Shown here: positions 5,794-5,848 of the stretch, piece after piece
Numbering within the stretch: the stretch's first letter is position 1
Layout: each line of letters opens with the position of its first letter
Source: Verrucomicrobiales bacterium
GTDB lineage: Bacteria; Verrucomicrobiota; Verrucomicrobiia; Verrucomicrobiales; DEV007
Assembly: GCA_003232855.1 (NCBI GenBank)
Contig: QIKC01000364.1
Coordinates: forward strand, 1 to 5,848
Direction: 5' to 3'
DNA: 5,848 nt
Notes under the pieces: generated by a model
Told to the model about the DNA's origin: nothing
Database searches by the model: none
The model's input: the letters and a program-made list of their open reading frames with translations, nothing else
Program-made: the position numbers and the translations under genes

Positions 5794-5848
5794 CTAGGGA
5801 CTTTCCGCAGGCATCGCGCTCGCCTTCTCCTTGATCATCGCCTGATCG
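5794..5848 (-). CDS. Possible C-terminal end of a convergent gene (partial at right edge)
   Basis: The reverse complement of the right edge can be read as DQAMIKEKASAMPAESP followed by TAG at 5796-5794, with no stop in between. The Lys/Glu/Ala composition is plausible for a protein tail, and it would converge on the VOC gene with a 9-bp gap. Only 17 codons are visible and there is no recognisable domain, so it could equally be intergenic sequence. Confidence 0.3.
   Translation of the reverse strand, partial: DQAMIKEKASAMPAESP

Noticed and set aside
1..5848. RNA genes, CRISPR arrays, IS elements, attachment sites
   Set aside because: No tRNA-like cloverleaf, spaced repeat array, transposase or terminal inverted repeats were seen on either strand.

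Overview
The window is GC-rich bacterial DNA (about 60% or more G+C in most genes) and looks like accessory or housekeeping chromosome of a PVC-group bacterium, most likely a Verrucomicrobiota member of the Opitutae type. That placement is inference. It rests on the GFTLIELLVVI pseudopilin N-terminus, a LemA/long-M48 protease pair, a secreted VOC-type protein, and gene starts that lack clear Shine-Dalgarno sequences (three share ACCC-ATG).

Layout from left to right. (1) Positions 1-92, minus strand: the first 30 codons of a type IV pilin-like (type II secretion/pseudopilin class) protein that runs off the left edge. Its AT-rich leader carries a perfect 17-bp palindrome. (2) Positions 239-4456, minus strand: four closely packed genes transcribed right to left, probably one operon. 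They are lemA (membrane-anchored LemA protein), a 666-residue M48 zinc metalloprotease with a C-terminal TerB-like helical region, a polytopic membrane protein resembling UbiA prenyltransferases, and a class I SAM-dependent methyltransferase whose GTG start overlaps the end of the UbiA-like gene. (3) Positions 4584-5229, plus strand, divergent from lemA: a complete VapBC type II toxin-antitoxin module with a good sigma-70-type promoter, an inverted repeat over the -10/start region, and a predicted leaderless mRNA. (4) Positions 5258-5784, plus strand: a secreted VOC (glyoxalase/bleomycin-resistance fold) protein gene split by a frameshift. (5) Positions 5794-5848, minus strand: a possible C-terminal tail of a convergent gene leaving the right edge.

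How the genes may work together. LemA and its neighbouring M48 protease are a recurrent pair and probably act together in the envelope. The UbiA-like protein and the methyltransferase form a tight, translationally coupled pair that would fit modification of a lipid or quinone-like membrane compound; no substrate can be read from the sequence. VapBC is a self-contained module of somewhat lower G+C inserted between the lemA operon and the VOC gene. No RNA genes, CRISPR arrays, IS elements or phage genes were seen, and no wholly new system is evident. The most checkable points are the broken VOC gene, the compact VapBC control region, and the UbiA-like/methyltransferase pair behind LemA-M48.
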